Counted from the stretch's first letter, positions 51,269 to 59,739 are shown. The stretch: DNA of 64,000 bases from Halostagnicola sp. A-GB9-2 (GCF_030068615.1 NZ_JASJOC010000001.1:998925-1062924); one strand, 5' to 3'. Made by a program: numbers and translations. Notes: a model not told the origin generated them from the letters alone.

Positions 51269-53146
51269 TCATTGCGACTGCTGGCTGTGTGCGCCGTTCA
51301 CGGTCGGCTCTCCGAGTCGGATTCCCATCGGTGCCGGACCTGGCGTCTCGTGCCCCTCGGCGTACCCGAGGTACAGGGCACTGTTGACGATTCCGATGTG
51401 ACTGAACGCCTGCGGGAAATTACCGAGGTGAGCTCCGGTTTCCGCGTCTATCTCCTCGGCGACGAGTCCGAGCGGATTTAGGTACTCGAGCAACGCTTCA
51501 AACCGAGATCGTGCATCCTCCACGCGTCCGGAGAGCGCGAGCGCGTTGACCAGCCAGCACGAACAGAGCACGAAGGCTCCTTCGTCGCCCGGGAGCCCGT
51601 CTTCGCCGTCGTACCGCTGTACGAAAACGTCGTCCTCGACTAGTCGATTCTGGATCGCCGTTATCGTCCCCTGGACCCGTTCGTCGTCGAACGGGAGGAA
51701 GCCGACGACCGGAAGCAACAGTCCCGTCGCGTCGAGCGCGTCCGTCCCGTAAGACTGGACGAAGGCTCCGACGTCGTCGTCGAAGCCGTTCTCGAGAACG
51801 TTCTCCTTGATCGTCTCGCGGGTCTCCCGCCAGGTCTCGAGTGGAGCGTCGTGATCCCCGTCGGTCGCGATCGCGATTCCTCTGTCGAGCGCGACCCAAC
51901 AGAGCACCTTCGAGTACACGAAGTGATCGTCTCCTCCGCGAACCTCCCAGATTCCCGCGTCCGGTTGGTCCCAGATTTCGCGAACGTAATCGACTACGTC
52001 TCGAATCCGTGTCCACTCGTCGTCAGTCAGTTCGCGTCCGTGCTGACGCATCTCGTCGACGGCCAGTAGCAGTTCGCCGTAGATATCGTGCTGGCGTTGG
52101 TCGGCGGCCCCGTTCCCGATTCGAACCGGGCTGGACTCTCGATACCCCTCGAAGTAATCGAGTTCCCGTTCCTCGAGGTCCGCCTCGCCGTGGAGTCCGT
52201 ACAGTGGCTGGATCGCCTCTGGGTCGTCGGCCCGACAGAGATCCATGAACCAGTCGAAGTACGTGTTCGCTTCACCGGCGGTGCCGAGGTTCATCAATGC
52301 CTGGACGGTGAACCCGGCATCTCGAAGCCAGTTGAACCGGTAATCCCAGTTCCGAACGCCGCCGATGTCTTCGGGCAACGAGGTGGTCGGTGCGGCGGCG
52401 ATCGCTCCCGTCTCGGCGTGCGTCAGGAGTTTGAGGACGAGTTGCGAGCGAACGACGGCATCGTGCCACGAACCTTCGAAGGCACAATCGTCCTCGGGGA
52501 TGCAATCGTGAGCCCAGTCGGTCCAGTACTCGATCGTTTCTTCCAGTGCAGCATTAGGGTCCGTATTCGCGTTCTCCGCACCCGTACACCGGAGGAGGAA
52601 CCATGCCGTATCGTCCACCTCGAGCGACAGGTTCCCGGAGATATGACCGTCCTCGATCGTGAGGGCTACCGGACTCTCCAGTAGCGTTCGTTCCTCGCCG
52701 CCCTCGGCGAGAACTCCCTTCTCGACTGATTCGATGCTCGCCTCCGCCCGTCCGTAATCGAACTGTGGGTCGAGGTCGACCTCGAGATCGACTGTACCAG
52801 CCGTACACTCGACCTTCCGATAGAGAACCTTCTTCGGATGATCGACCTGTCCGGCCGGGGGCATGAAGTCCGTCACTGTCGCGGTCCCGTCGGCCGTGTG
52901 AAACGTCGTCTCGAGGACGTTCGTCCTGTCGACGTACCGACGATCCGTTTCGAAGGAATCAGTCGGGCCGATTCGAAATCGTCCGCCCCGGTCGGCGTCG
53001 AGGATCGCGGCGAGAATGCTCGGCGACTCGAGGTGGGGGAAGGGAAACCAGTCGATCGAACCGCTCGGCGCGACGAGTGCACACGTCTCGAGGTTACCGA
53101 CGACGCCGTAGTCTTCGATCGGGAGATACCTGGTATCGTTACGCAT
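51269..53146 (-). CDS. Glucoamylase-type glycoside hydrolase, family GH15
   Basis: This 625-residue enzyme has an N-terminal beta-sandwich (about residues 1-240) and an (alpha/alpha)6 catalytic barrel. The GH15 landmarks are the start YLPIEDYGVVGNLETCALVA, GSIDWFPFPHLESPSILAAI, GGVRNWDYRFNWLRDAGFTV with the substrate-binding WDYR, and IWDQPDAGIWEVRGG with the catalytic acid Glu. GH15 includes glucoamylases and archaeal trehalases; which substrate applies is unknown. The start is set at the ATG at 53146 (MRNDTRYLPIEDYG). Cytoplasmic, no signal peptide. It would release glucose from maltodextrins or trehalose. Confidence 0.9.
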   Translation of the reverse strand: MRNDTRYLPIEDYGVVGNLETCALVAPSGSIDWFPFPHLESPSILAAILDADRGGRFRIGPTDSFETDRRYVDRTNVLETTFHTADGTATVTDFMPPAGQVDHPKKVLYRKVECTAGTVDLEVDLDPQFDYGRAEASIESVEKGVLAEGGEERTLLESPVALTIEDGHISGNLSLEVDDTAWFLLRCTGAENANTDPNAALEETIEYWTDWAHDCIPEDDCAFEGSWHDAVVRSQLVLKLLTHAETGAIAAAPTTSLPEDIGGVRNWDYRFNWLRDAGFTVQALMNLGTAGEANTYFDWFMDLCRADDPEAIQPLYGLHGEADLEERELDYFEGYRESSPVRIGNGAADQRQHDIYGELLLAVDEMRQHGRELTDDEWTRIRDVVDYVREIWDQPDAGIWEVRGGDDHFVYSKVLCWVALDRGIAIATDGDHDAPLETWRETRETIKENVLENGFDDDVGAFVQSYGTDALDATGLLLPVVGFLPFDDERVQGTITAIQNRLVEDDVFVQRYDGEDGLPGDEGAFVLCSCWLVNALALSGRVEDARSRFEALLEYLNPLGLVAEEIDAETGAHLGNFPQAFSHIGIVNSALYLGYAEGHETPGPAPMGIRLGEPTVNGAHSQQSQ

Positions 53147-53342
53147 CGAACTCACCTGGAAGCTGGAACGGGAGCGGAAACGCGCCCCAGTCATATGACG
53201 AGTGGGAAAGCATGACGAATCGTTCGTGGCCCACCACGAAAAAGGCCTGTCGCCAGCCAGTCAGTCGACGTTGCACTCGGCCGTCTCGGACCACGCACGT
53301 TCAACACCAACCACTTTCGGGCAGACTACCGCAGCCGACAGT

Positions 53343-54266
53343 ATGGAGTACGAAACGTGGTCCGACCGACAGGAGTCGACGACCGTCCCGGTCGACGAGC
53401 ACGAACTCGAGGTGGCATACTACGACGAGGGTTCTGGAGATCCGCTCGTGTTCTTACACGGAATTCCGACATCGTCGTTCCTCTGGCGTGCGGTGGCACC
53501 CGAACTGACCGCCGAGTACCGCGTGATCGTTCCGGATATGGTCGGCTACGGGAATTCCGCCATGCACGACGGCTTCGATCGCTCGATCCGGGCTCAGGAG
53601 GTGATGATCGACGGCTTGCTCGACGAACTGAATCTCGAGTCCGTCTCGTGCGTCGGCCACGACCTCGGCGGTGGCGTGGGCCTTCGGTACGCCGTTCACG
53701 AGCCCGGTTCAGTCTCGAAGCTGGTCCTCTCGAACGCCGTCTGTTACGATTCGTGGCCGATCGAGCGAATCGTCGACCTCGGGCTACCAGCGACGATCGA
53801 GGATATGAGCGTCGACGAACTCCAGAAACTGCTCCGGGAGATCTATCAGCAAACGCTCTACGGCGAGGATCCGAGCGACGAATTCATTGACGGGATGATC
53901 GCCCAGTGGGATTCGGAGGAAGCGAGGGTATCACTCTCGAGAAACGCTATCGGGACGAATACCAGTCATACGACCGAAATCGATCCGACCGAAATTACCG
54001 CCGAGACGCTCCTGTTGTGGGGGTCCGAGGACGCGTTCCAGCCGATTGAGTACGCCGAACGTCTCAAAGACGATATCTCGAACGCCGATCTGGTCGGACT
54101 AGACGAAGCGAACCATTGGGTTCCAGAAGATCGTCCGGAGACCTATCTCGAACGCCGATCTGGTCGGACTAGACGAAGCGAACCATTGGGTTCCAGAAGA
54201 TCGTCCGGAGACCTATCTCGACCACCTCGAAGCGTTTCTCGCGGCGTAAGTATCGTGTTAGCGTAA
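53343..54266 (+). CDS. Alpha/beta hydrolase, haloalkane dehalogenase-like, with frameshifted C-terminus
   Basis: This 307-residue hydrolase has the oxyanion segment LVFLHGIPTSSFLWR (near residue 35), the nucleophile elbow GHDLGGG with Asp107 (Asp rather than Ser, as in haloalkane dehalogenases and epoxide hydrolases), LLLWGSEDAF and the catalytic His in NHWVPEDRP. A 70-bp tandem duplication (54074-54143 repeated at 54144-54213) follows the His and shifts the frame; the tail ERRSGRTRRSEPLGSRR is junk. Removing one copy restores ETYLDHLEAFLAA and a stop near 54248. The active-site residues survive, but the last helix is replaced and the frame runs into the convergent gene. Confidence 0.85.
   Translation: MEYETWSDRQESTTVPVDEHELEVAYYDEGSGDPLVFLHGIPTSSFLWRAVAPELTAEYRVIVPDMVGYGNSAMHDGFDRSIRAQEVMIDGLLDELNLESVSCVGHDLGGGVGLRYAVHEPGSVSKLVLSNAVCYDSWPIERIVDLGLPATIEDMSVDELQKLLREIYQQTLYGEDPSDEFIDGMIAQWDSEEARVSLSRNAIGTNTSHTTEIDPTEITAETLLLWGSEDAFQPIEYAERLKDDISNADLVGLDEANHWVPEDRPETYLERRSGRTRRSEPLGSRRSSGDLSRPPRSVSRGVSIVLA
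54074..54213 (+). repeat. 70-bp perfect tandem duplication inside the hydrolase gene
   Basis: Bases 54074-54143 and 54144-54213 are identical. The unit begins with TATCTCGA, and the same eight bases recur at 54214-54221, so the duplication probably arose by slippage or recombination between eight-base repeats. The unit length is not a multiple of three. Confidence 0.93.
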
Positions 54267-55673
54267 TTTTCCGGAAAGCACCTTCGCGGCGACGAGAACT
54301 GGATCCCACGTGGTATTGAACGGCGGCGCGTACGCGAGATCGTAGTTCTCGAGGTCGAAGACGGTCGCTGCTTCCGTGAGCGCCCCGACGATCGCGTGAC
54401 TACGGTGGACGGCCCCTTCGCCGAATTCGCTGACGAGGCTCACCCCGAGGACGCGTCCCGTCTCGCGGTCCGCGGTCAACGTGATCGTAACGGTCCCTCC
54501 GTCCGGGTAATAGCCGGCACGGGATTTCGCCGTAATCGTTTCGCTAACCGGATCGAAGCCGGCCGCTTGAGCCTCACCATGGTCCAGAATGCCGGTCCGC
54601 GCTGCTTCGAGATCGAACGCCTTGACGGCCGCTGTGCCGGCTATCTCCCCTCCTTCGGTGGGCCGCACGGTGACGGTCTGGCCGACCGCACGGCCGTGGC
54701 GATTGGCGGTCAGCGCCAGCGGGACGTACGCCGGCTCGCCCGTGACGACGTGGGTCGATTCGGCGCAGTCGCCTGCCGCGTAGACGTTGGGAATACTCGT
54801 CTCCCGATACGCGTCGGTCTCGATTGCGCCGGTTGCGCCGAGTTCGATGCCGGCGTCCTCGGCGAGCGCCGTTCGCGGTCGCACCCCGGTTCCGAGCAGG
54901 ACCATCTTGACGTCGATCCGCTCGTCGTCAGTGACGACGCCTTCGATACCGTCGCCGCCAGAGAGTTCCTGTACGTCGGCGCCGAGATGTACCGCAACGT
55001 CTTGCTCACGGAGATGGTCGGCAACTGCATCACTCGTCGCATCGCTGAACCCCTTCAGCACGCGATCGCCGCGCTGGAACAGGTTGACTTCGAATCCGTT
55101 CGCGGCCAGCGCCTCAGCCATCTCGACGCCAATGTAACCGCCGCCGACGATGCCGACGGGGCCGGTACACTCCTCGAGGTATCGACAGGCCGGTCCCCTG
55201 TCGGACTGCTGGAGGGTCTCACCGTCTCGCGCCCGTGCGACGTACTCGCGAAGTTCCTTCCCGTCGCTCATCGAGCCGAGCGTGTAGACGCCCTCGAGAT
55301 CGGTCCCAGCAATTGGCGGCACCACCGATTCCGCTCCCGTTGCAATCAATAGATGGTCATACGACTGCACCGTCTCACCCCCATCGTGGTCGACGGTCAC
55401 CGTTCTGTCGTCTGGATCGATCGCGACGACTTCGTGGCCCGTCCGTAGATCGATATCACGTTCCTCGCGGAACTCTTCGGGCGTCACCGAGACGAGGTGC
55501 TCGAGCGACTGGATCTCGCCTTTGACATAGTACGGCAGCCCGCAAGCACCGTAGGACACCCACTGTCCTTTCTCGAAGACGACGACCTCGAGGTCTGGAT
55601 CGTCGCGTTTCGCTTTACTCGCAGCGGACATCCCGGCGGCGTCTCCACCGACGATAACGAACGTGTCGGTCAT
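54258..55673 (-). CDS. CoA-disulfide reductase / NADH oxidase family flavoprotein
   Basis: This 471-residue FAD oxidoreductase has FIVGGDAAGMSAASKA-type FAD binding (VIVGGDAAGM near residue 6), a single redox Cys in YGACGLPYYVKG near residue 43, the NAD(P)H motif GPVGIVGGGYIGVEMAEAL near 172, and the C-terminal dimerisation domain with NVYAAGDCAES and a final ENYDLAYAPPFNTTWDPVLV. The single active-site Cys defines the CoADR/NOX/PCDR group: reduction of CoA or cysteine disulfides or of oxygen. In haloarchaea, where gamma-glutamylcysteine is the main thiol, the substrate is uncertain. It ends convergently, overlapping the frameshifted hydrolase by nine bases. Confidence 0.88.
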   Translation of the reverse strand: MTDTFVIVGGDAAGMSAASKAKRDDPDLEVVVFEKGQWVSYGACGLPYYVKGEIQSLEHLVSVTPEEFREERDIDLRTGHEVVAIDPDDRTVTVDHDGGETVQSYDHLLIATGAESVVPPIAGTDLEGVYTLGSMSDGKELREYVARARDGETLQQSDRGPACRYLEECTGPVGIVGGGYIGVEMAEALAANGFEVNLFQRGDRVLKGFSDATSDAVADHLREQDVAVHLGADVQELSGGDGIEGVVTDDERIDVKMVLLGTGVRPRTALAEDAGIELGATGAIETDAYRETSIPNVYAAGDCAESTHVVTGEPAYVPLALTANRHGRAVGQTVTVRPTEGGEIAGTAAVKAFDLEAARTGILDHGEAQAAGFDPVSETITAKSRAGYYPDGGTVTITLTADRETGRVLGVSLVSEFGEGAVHRSHAIVGALTEAATVFDLENYDLAYAPPFNTTWDPVLVAAKVLSGKLR

Positions 55674-55873
55674 CGGTGATCGCTCGCTAGTTCATGGAAT
55701 CCGGTTTGAGACGTGGTTTGGCCGCCGTTCTGGACACAGGACCGATCGGTAGTCTTCATTGGAAGACTGTTATCGCGGTCCGTAGTATCAGTTGACCGGT
55801 CGTGTATGAGAGATACATATCCGGAAACGGTTTGTATTGCGTGCTATCCTCAGAGGGGAATGAGAGATCAACA

Positions 55874-56027
55874 ATGCCCGACTGTCGATCGTGCGGGGAG
55901 TTCGTCTCGCCCCAGTTCGCGCGCGTATTTGGGCAACGACCACGAGGTCTACGGCTGCCGCCAGTGTGTATCAGTTGGTGACCTCGTTGACGGAGGTATC
56001 GCGACGCCTGACGACGAGCGCACGTGA
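55874..56027 (+). pseudogene. DUF7563 zinc-ribbon protein with a +1 frameshift
   Basis: The first frame encodes MPDCRSCGEFVSPQFARVF and the following frame LGNDHEVYGCRQC, then VSVGDLVDGG to a stop at 56027. Joined, they give a 50-residue haloarchaeal zinc ribbon with two CxxC pairs (CRSC, CRQC), as in DUF7563. A single extra G in the GGG run at 55931-55933 breaks the frame. It could be a real mutation, a sequencing error or rare programmed shifting. Such proteins are small and probably regulatory or RNA-binding. Confidence 0.7.
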
Positions 56028-56110
56028 CGTTATTAGTGGCAGTCTATCGCCGCATTCCGACCGGATTGATTCGTGATTGAGCGAAATAATAAAGCCCTCG
56101 ACCGAGATAC

Positions 56111-56482
56111 CTACGCAATCGAACCGTCTTTTTCCGCTGCAGTGAGATGTTCCTGGCCCCACTCGGCCATCTCCAGAATCACCGACTCGAGCGACGCGCC
56201 GAGTTCCGTGAGCGAGTACTCGACGCGAACCGGTTTTTCGTTGACGATCTCACGGTTGATCAGTCGTTTTTCCTCGAGATCCTCGAGCACGTCCGAGAGG
56301 ACCTTGCTCGAGATACCGCCGATCTCGTCCTGGAGCGCGTTGAATCCGAGTGGTCCCTCAGCGAGCAGCCGGTGCAAGACGACCGTGTGCCACTTCTTTC
56401 CGATCAGCGTCGCGGTTGCGGTAACCGGACACCAGTCCTCGCCGGCACACCACACTTCCAGTTGCTGTATCGTCTGGTCCAT
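56111..56482 (-). CDS. HxlR family winged-helix regulator
   Basis: This 123-residue protein has the HxlR pattern: an N-terminal Cys-bearing strand VWCAGEDWCPVTATATLIGK (Cys12, Cys18), KWHTVVLHRLLAEGPLGFNA, the recognition helix ISSKVLSDVLEDLEEKRLIN, a wing VRVEYSLTELG and a C-terminal dimer helix. HxlR proteins often sense aldehydes, redox or quinones through Cys residues. Repeated GTTACC elements lie just upstream of its start and again upstream of the glutaredoxin gene, suggesting self-control and a small redox regulon. Confidence 0.9.
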   Translation of the reverse strand: MDQTIQQLEVWCAGEDWCPVTATATLIGKKWHTVVLHRLLAEGPLGFNALQDEIGGISSKVLSDVLEDLEEKRLINREIVNEKPVRVEYSLTELGASLESVILEMAEWGQEHLTAAEKDGSIA

Positions 56483-56510
56483 AGGTGTCCTATGCCCTGT
56501 AGCGCCATAT

Positions 56511-56535
56511 AGTTACCTACCGTTACTAGGTTACC
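56511..56535 (-). promoter_or_regulatory. Repeated GTTACC elements upstream of the HxlR gene
   Basis: GTTACC (56512-56517), GTTAC (56522-56526) and GGTTACC (56529-56535) occur within 25 bases, 29-53 bases before the minus-strand start at 56482. The same hexamer forms a perfect dyad at 56841-56855. Confidence 0.5.
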
Positions 56536-56549
56536 GATAGTTGGCTCAA

Positions 56550-56789
56550 TCAGCCGTATGTTCGCTCGAGGTAGTCCACGATATCGTCGCTCTCTGCCAT
56601 ACCAGCTACGTCGTTTTTGGAATCGACCAGTACCGGGACATCGGATTGACCGCTTACCGCTTTGACGTCCGACCGGCGGAAGCGAAACGGTGAAACGGTG
56701 TGACGCTCGTAGTCGAGATCGAGCGACTCGAGCTTGTTTTCGACTTTCGCGCAATACGGACACCACCTGAGACTGTACAATTCTACCAT
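56550..56789 (-). CDS. Glutaredoxin-like protein
   Basis: This 79-residue thioredoxin-fold protein has the redox motif WCPYC (residues 8-12) at the start of helix 1, cis-Pro in SDVPVLVD and a final helix DDIVDYLERTYG. It matches the glutaredoxin / GST N-terminal domain type with a dithiol active site. In haloarchaea such proteins probably reduce disulfides together with gamma-glutamylcysteine. The start is the ATG at 56789 (MVELYSL). It lies directly upstream of the HxlR gene, same orientation, 67 bases apart, and a dyad at 56841-56855 sits 52 bases ahead of it. Confidence 0.85.
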   Translation of the reverse strand: MVELYSLRWCPYCAKVENKLESLDLDYERHTVSPFRFRRSDVKAVSGQSDVPVLVDSKNDVAGMAESDDIVDYLERTYG

Positions 56790-56840
56790 GCAGTACAACT
56801 ACGGACGGAGTGGAAGGTGAAAAACACGAGCAGAGAGCGT

Positions 56841-56855
56841 GGTAACGAGGTTACC
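56841..56855. promoter_or_regulatory. Perfect GGTAAC-GAG-GTTACC dyad
   Basis: A 6-3-6 perfect inverted repeat between the glutaredoxin gene (start 56789, minus) and the dehydrogenase remnant. It shares GTTACC with the HxlR upstream region, so it is a candidate HxlR operator. Confidence 0.5.
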
Positions 56856-56885
56856 GTTCACTCACGGTATTATTTTTCGAAGTGA

Positions 56886-57362
56886 GTGCGTACGTTACGT
56901 TGGTTACGCGACGCCGAGAGCATCGACCCACTCGTCCGACTTGACCCAGGCGTCCTCGATCAGTTCGTCGTAGACGATCAACTGGAAATCGTCAGTCTCG
57001 ACGTCGGAGTATCGCTCGAGTTTCCCGGTTCCGTGACAGCCTCGTGTACTGCGAGTTACAATGCACACGCTGCGAGCGGTCTCAGAGCGGTCGGGACCGA
57101 GGGAATGGTCTCGGTATCATCGCCGTTCGGCGGCGTCGTCCCGCACGACATCTACGTCGAGTGTGGCGACGTCGGAATGGAGTACAGGGGCGCACCGGGC
57201 GACGAGGTCGTCGAAGAGTTCGACTATTTCGGGTACTGCGTCCTCACCGGAACCGATCCGGAACCGAGCGGCGAAGATAGCCGTCGGGATATCGTGGCTG
57301 TCGACGCGATCTACGATGCGGCCGAGTCCGGACACTCCATCGAGATTTCGGACGTCGAATGA
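56886..57362 (+). pseudogene. Gfo/Idh/MocA sugar dehydrogenase, C-terminal part only
   Basis: From about residue 48 the translation matches the C-terminal substrate domain of haloarchaeal D-xylose-type dehydrogenases: VTASCTASYNAHAASGLRAV, GTEGMVSV, EEFDYFGYCVLTG and VDAIYDAAESG. The N-terminal Rossmann domain (about 200 residues) is absent, since the upstream gene lies only 87 bases away on the other strand. The first 45 residues of the open frame are not family-like. An in-frame TGA precedes the GTG at 56886. It is a truncated remnant without nucleotide binding. Confidence 0.7.
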
Positions 57363-57426
57363 CGCTTCCCAGACGTCGACCGACGGTCGTCGACCCGAGT
57401 GAACAGAAAATACGTTCGTTACCGGT

Positions 57427-57897
57427 TCACCGGGCGAGCACCGCGTACACCAGTCCCAGGACGACGCCGTAGACTGCGTGTCCCATCAGGCTCTGGCCGT
57501 TCCAATCGGGAACGGGCGGGGCCATCTCGGTCATTGCGCCGACCCACGCCGGCATGACGAACGACGCCAGGACGACCCAGAGTACGATCCCGTAGGCCAG
57601 CCCAGCAACGGCGATGGCGAGGTTGCTATCGAGTCGGTCCCCGAGTCCGGTTGTCTGTAGCAAGAGCCCGAAGACGACGCCGAGGACGATCGAGTGGAAC
57701 ACGTGAATCGCCCATCCGACGGCGAGTGACGGTCCGAGGCCGTACATCCCCGGGATCGCCATCTCCATGACCATCTCCATCTGCATCGTCATCATCACGC
57801 CAAAAATGATGCCACCGATGAGTCCACCGATGAGGCCGGCTTGCCAAGCCTCGACTCTCGTTTGCGTGTCTGTTAGTGTTGCTGTCTCTGATGCCAT
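57427..57897 (-). CDS. Four-helix membrane protein of unknown function
   Basis: This 156-residue protein has helices near residues 19-40, 58-82, 92-116 and 134-154. The first contains GLIGGLIGGIIFGVMMTMQM and the last MGHAVYGVVLGLVYAVLA; the two halves look alike (GHAVYGVVLGL against FHSIVLGVVFGL), suggesting an internal duplication. Met-rich loops follow helix 1. Common in haloarchaea as an uncharacterised membrane protein (DUF6789-like is my best guess). Monocistronic. Confidence 0.65.
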   Translation of the reverse strand: MASETATLTDTQTRVEAWQAGLIGGLIGGIIFGVMMTMQMEMVMEMAIPGMYGLGPSLAVGWAIHVFHSIVLGVVFGLLLQTTGLGDRLDSNLAIAVAGLAYGIVLWVVLASFVMPAWVGAMTEMAPPVPDWNGQSLMGHAVYGVVLGLVYAVLAR

Positions 57898-58033
57898 ACG
57901 ATATCATGGGCTAGTACTGGCAGTAACGGTATCTCGGTCTGGTATTTGGATCACACAACCACCACAAAATTAGTTTACCACTTCGAGACTGGTTATGGCA
58001 TTTTGTTCGATCAAATCCTCGGATGATCGCTAT

Positions 58034-58642
58034 TCACGTCGACACTCCATCACTGTCGATCTTTCCGGCGACGTACACGAGGCTCAGAAGCATCAGAAGG
58101 ATTCCTGCCGGTAACAGCCACGCGAACATAGTCAACAGGAGTCCGCTCACCTGTATTCCGAGAGCGATCAGGACGACGGGACCACAGCAGACCGTTCCGG
58201 ATAACAGTGCCGGAAACGACGCTAACACGCCCGATCCAGCACTAATTCCACAGGCAGCCGGCTGTACGATTGCGAGATAGGTTAGCCCGAGATTGACACC
58301 GACGAGGCCGGAAAGGAGGAGTCCGATGGCTACGTTCACCGGCGACACCAGAATTCGTACGACACCAGTGTCGACCATGGCGACGGCTTCGAACGATGCG
58401 GGTCCAGTTCGGTCGAACATTCTGCCCAGCAGATCGTCGATCACGACCAGATCGGCTGCCACGTCCGGTCTAAATGCGAGGTCACCGACAGCCCAGAGGA
58501 AGGCGACGAGGTAACCGATCATCACAACGGTCGTGATCGCCAGCGAGTCGTATCGGCGAACGACGAGAAGCGTCGCAGCTCTCGTCTCTTCGAACCGGGA
58601 TCTGGGGTGTAGATGACCGGTGAGTCGATCAATAGTGCTCAT
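58034..58642 (-). CDS. Polytopic membrane protein coupled to the DUF3179 gene
   Basis: This 202-residue protein has about five hydrophobic segments. Its C-terminal half contains AACGISAGSGVLASFPALLS and TVCCGPVVLIALGI with three Cys, a pattern also seen, more loosely, in the membrane protein at 59850-60439 on the other side of the DUF3179 gene. Its ATG at 58642 overlaps the stop of the DUF3179 gene (ATGA), so the two are co-translated. Family unknown. The Cys pair facing a membrane helix could bind metal. Confidence 0.68.
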   Translation of the reverse strand: MSTIDRLTGHLHPRSRFEETRAATLLVVRRYDSLAITTVVMIGYLVAFLWAVGDLAFRPDVAADLVVIDDLLGRMFDRTGPASFEAVAMVDTGVVRILVSPVNVAIGLLLSGLVGVNLGLTYLAIVQPAACGISAGSGVLASFPALLSGTVCCGPVVLIALGIQVSGLLLTMFAWLLPAGILLMLLSLVYVAGKIDSDGVST

Positions 58643-59739
58643 TCGTGAACCACCGTCGACGGATAGTAGCCGTACCAGGCGAACCACATCGCGTCGAAAC
58701 CGATCTCCCGCTCGAGGGACAGCGCGGCCGGATCGTACGAGTCACCGTCGACGAGGACCCTCCCACCGTCTGCCTCGACTGATCTGTCGGCGGGGTTTCG
58801 ATAGACGTATCCCGTATCGAGCGGTTCGTCGTAGACGGTCACGTACGGCGTCTCACTCATCGTCCCCTCGACGACCCTGCGTTCACGCAAGGTGTCCTTG
58901 GGGACGGCCATCGCACCATCGGTGTTTCGGGCTCCGATGACAACCGCTTTCATCGGAAACCGGTCGTCGGTCGTCAGCGGACTGAACAGCGTATTCTCGC
59001 TCTCGTAGTAGCCACTTTGGGGGTTGTACTCCCCGTAGGGATCGTCACCGTAGTTGCGAATGTGACCAGTGTTTTCCGTAAGCACTACTGTCTCCGGATA
59101 CTGCTCGCGCCAGCGGTCCCAGGTCGTCCAGACGACCTGAAACTCCTCCAGATACTCGCCTTCGTGTAGGCCGCGGATACCCAACGCGAGTATCTGGGGC
59201 CACCACGTCTCCGTTCCGCGGTCGAACATGACGAGGTTACTGTTGATCAACCGGCCTGAGACGCCGAGTTCGCTCTCGCCACGGTAGAACCCCTGTGCCA
59301 TCCCTGTCAGCGGACAGTACGTCACCGCGAGCGACTTGCCGCCGACGACGTCGTTGACGATTTCGTGCCACACGAGGTTGTACTGTGGGTAGGCTTTTGC
59401 GTCGCCGTTCAGCTCGACGCCGAAGACCGGGTCGCCCCCGTTGAGGTTCTCCGGCGGATCGTCGGAGGGAGCGAACTGCGGATCGTCGATCGAGGGGATC
59501 CCGTCTTGACCTGGACCTCCGGACAGATTCGCGTCGTTCAGTTCTTCGATCGTGTATTCCTGAGGAAGCGATCGGTCAGCCGTCGGTGGACCGAGGGTCA
59601 CGGCGTTTTCGTCGTCCGTCCCGCAATCGACGGAACCGGGATTACCGAGACAGCCTGCGAGGGCAGCCAGACCGACGGCCGCCGACGAACCGAGGACGTA
59701 CCGTCTAGACCGGTTGTTCGTTGTGGAGCTGTCTCGCAT
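58639..59739 (-). CDS. DUF3179 lipoprotein
   Basis: This 366-residue exported protein has a Tat lipoprotein signal (RSRRYVLGSSAAVGLAALAG then C, lipobox LAGC near residue 30). The mature DUF3179 domain has the hallmark VTYCPLTGMAQGFYRGESEL, where the Cys is conserved, preceded by DPVFGVELNGDAKAYPQYNL and VWHEIVND, and later RDTLxx-type VPKDTLRERRVVEG. The domain's function is unknown, although the conserved Cys suggests metal or redox chemistry outside the cell. The start is the ATG at 59739 (MRDSSTTNN). Operon with the membrane protein at 58034. Confidence 0.85.
   Translation of the reverse strand: MRDSSTTNNRSRRYVLGSSAAVGLAALAGCLGNPGSVDCGTDDENAVTLGPPTADRSLPQEYTIEELNDANLSGGPGQDGIPSIDDPQFAPSDDPPENLNGGDPVFGVELNGDAKAYPQYNLVWHEIVNDVVGGKSLAVTYCPLTGMAQGFYRGESELGVSGRLINSNLVMFDRGTETWWPQILALGIRGLHEGEYLEEFQVVWTTWDRWREQYPETVVLTENTGHIRNYGDDPYGEYNPQSGYYESENTLFSPLTTDDRFPMKAVVIGARNTDGAMAVPKDTLRERRVVEGTMSETPYVTVYDEPLDTGYVYRNPADRSVEADGGRVLVDGDSYDPAALSLEREIGFDAMWFAWYGYYPSTVVHE

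Noticed and set aside
56886..57030. N-terminal 48 residues of the dehydrogenase frame as part of an intact short protein
   Set aside because: This stretch has no family similarity and follows an in-frame TGA; it is more likely random read-in before the preserved domain.
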